The notes beneath the pieces were generated by a model. That model was not told the origin of the DNA. It worked only from the letters and a program-made list of their open reading frames with translations, and ran no database searches. Position numbers and translations under genes: made by a program. Positions 22,219 through 23,315 of a stretch of DNA of 23,315 bases are shown in pieces. The DNA is from Treponema sp. (GTDB lineage Bacteria; Spirochaetota; Spirochaetia; Treponematales; Breznakiellaceae), in the NCBI GenBank assembly GCA_009786715.1, contig WQRN01000018.1, forward strand, positions 1-23,315, given 5' to 3'. Each line of letters opens with the position of its first letter. Position 1 is the stretch's first letter.

Positions 22219-23315
22219 ATGAATAAATGGATAAATGCGTTGATAGGATTTGCCGCGGCGGCAGTGTTTTCATTGTTGTATTTGGTTAACGCGCTTACCC
22301 CGTTGGAAGACCGCCTGTACGATTTCTTTTTAAATTTTAGAGCAAACCGCGAACGCGTTGACAATGTTGTTTTTCTTGATGTTGACGATCAGGCTATCGC
22401 GTATTACGGCATTTTTCCCTGGCCTCGTTCTGTAATTGCGGACGGCCTTTTACGTTTGAAAGAATACGGCGCGAATGCTGTTATCTTCGATATTGAGTAT
22501 ATTGATCGCGGCCCCCAGGGAGTAGATACCCTCTATCTTGAGCAGGGGCTTGAAACAGATTTTGAGCGCAGTTTTTCCGATATTCAAAAAGCCGCGCAGG
22601 AAATATTTGCGGCATTCAGAGACGGGCGTTTAAACCGAGGTGATGTAAATAATTATGCCCAGGATCTTTCCGATCTAATAACCAGTCAAAAAAACGATCT
22701 TTATAACAAAGCCGCAGGCGTCGCGCGTGATAACGATTTGTATCTTGCGCAGGCGATAGCTCTTAACAGACATGGCTGGTCCACATTGAATCTGCGCGAA
22801 TATCCGCTGGAAGGCGAACAGTCGGAACGCCGTCCCATTGCCGAAGAGAGGTTTTCGTATCCTGTAACCGCGTCTTCCGGTTCATCGAAGGGAGCTGGCT
22901 TTGTTGACATTCTGCCGGCTCTTCCGGTTTTTTCGCAGATTTCCAAAGGCGCTGGTTTTACTAATGTAGAAATTGATAAAGACGGCGTAAGAAGACGGGT
23001 TTACCTAACTCAGAATATTTTTAATCACTGGTATCTTCAATTATCTTTTGCCCCTTTAATTGAACATCTTGGCAACCCTGAAATTAAACTTGATAAACGC
23101 AAACTAACAATAAAGCAGGCTAAAATTTCAGACAACAAAACTAAAGATATTGTTATTCCTCTCGATTCCAAAGGCAGGATGATGCTCGACTGGCCCAAAG
23201 AGGATTACCATGATAGTTATACGCATTTTTCATTTGCCGACTTTAACCTGCTGGACGCGCTGGAAATTGAAATTTCTAAATATGTTCACGCGCTTACCGG
23301 AGCTGATATAAATCT
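22219..23315 (+). CDS. CHASE2-domain membrane sensor, 3' end outside window
   Basis: The first 365 codons of a gene that runs off the right edge. An N-terminal membrane span (about 5-25) is followed by LEDRLYDFF (30-38), VVFLDVDDQAI (50-60), FPWPRSVIADGLLRL (67-81) and NAVIFDIEYID (87-97). This is the pattern of an extracytoplasmic CHASE2 sensor domain. Later parts fit the domain's second half: GAGFVDILPALPVF, GAGFTNVEIDKDGVRRRVYL and DSKGRMMLDWP, each short segments in that order. A helical insert (about 100-190) separates the halves. In known proteins CHASE2 is followed by two or three membrane spans and an output module, most often an adenylate/guanylate cyclase, kinase or GGDEF; the output here is not visible. 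The ATG at 22219 is fixed by the promoter. Confidence 0.85.
   Translation, partial: MNKWINALIGFAAAAVFSLLYLVNALTPLEDRLYDFFLNFRANRERVDNVVFLDVDDQAIAYYGIFPWPRSVIADGLLRLKEYGANAVIFDIEYIDRGPQGVDTLYLEQGLETDFERSFSDIQKAAQEIFAAFRDGRLNRGDVNNYAQDLSDLITSQKNDLYNKAAGVARDNDLYLAQAIALNRHGWSTLNLREYPLEGEQSERRPIAEERFSYPVTASSGSSKGAGFVDILPALPVFSQISKGAGFTNVEIDKDGVRRRVYLTQNIFNHWYLQLSFAPLIEHLGNPEIKLDKRKLTIKQAKISDNKTKDIVIPLDSKGRMMLDWPKEDYHDSYTHFSFADFNLLDALEIEISKYVHALTGADIN

Overview
The window looks like a chromosomal segment of a spirochaete, most likely Treponema or a close relative and probably one living on plant fibre. The evidence is the order rpmH-rnpA-yidD-yidC-jag, a long (502 aa) serine hydroxymethyltransferase of the type I associate with treponemes, a divergent leucyl/phenylalanyl-tRNA-protein transferase, a CHASE2-type sensor, and two xylan-type glycoside hydrolases (GH30 and GH10) set among housekeeping genes, as in termite-gut treponemes. 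The genus is an inference. No tRNA, rRNA, CRISPR array, insertion sequence or phage gene was seen.

Layout. At 1-150 (-) there is the 5' end of an unidentified gene behind a strong promoter. At 348-1087 (+) lies an AT-rich orphan that looks like a lipoprotein with a damaged start. At 1207-3795 (+) are a PfkB sugar/nucleoside kinase and a GH30 lipoprotein hydrolase. At 3808-5944 (-) are a DJ-1/PfpI protein, a DksA-type regulator and a diacylglycerol-kinase-fold lipid kinase. Divergent from the kinase, leuS runs straight into a GH10 xylanase-like gene (6022-10662, +). A small membrane protein with a clear rho-independent terminator follows (10807-11307). A Nif3-family gene, lspA and a small membrane protein follow (11367-13018, +), meeting aat (-) tail to tail. 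Two 51-bp tandem hairpin repeats sit between aat and the rpmH promoter. The rpmH-rnpA-yidD-yidC-jag cluster plus a secreted unknown fills 13924-18128. Next come a DHH-family phosphoesterase and an HD-GYP-like protein (18232-20629, +), convergent glyA (20630-22138, -), and a CHASE2 sensor gene leaving the window (22219 onward, +).

Themes. (1) Five genes (lipid kinase, leuS, Nif3-like, glyA, CHASE2) have a -10-like hexamer only 5-9 nt before the start codon and no Shine-Dalgarno sequence, while most of the other genes have one. This points to leaderless mRNAs, arranged at two divergent promoter pairs and one single promoter. (2) The rpmH-to-jag block is the ribosome / RNase P / membrane-insertion cluster; lspA, also envelope biogenesis, is nearby. 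(3) The DHH phosphoesterase and HD-GYP-like gene form a probable two-gene unit that could act on cyclic dinucleotides or their linear products. (4) Both xylan hydrolases are unusual: the GH30 is a predicted lipoprotein, and the GH10 has no visible signal peptide and a shifted acid/base motif.

Limits: all family calls rest on reading motifs by eye, without database searches. Promoters are consensus matches, not mapped start sites.
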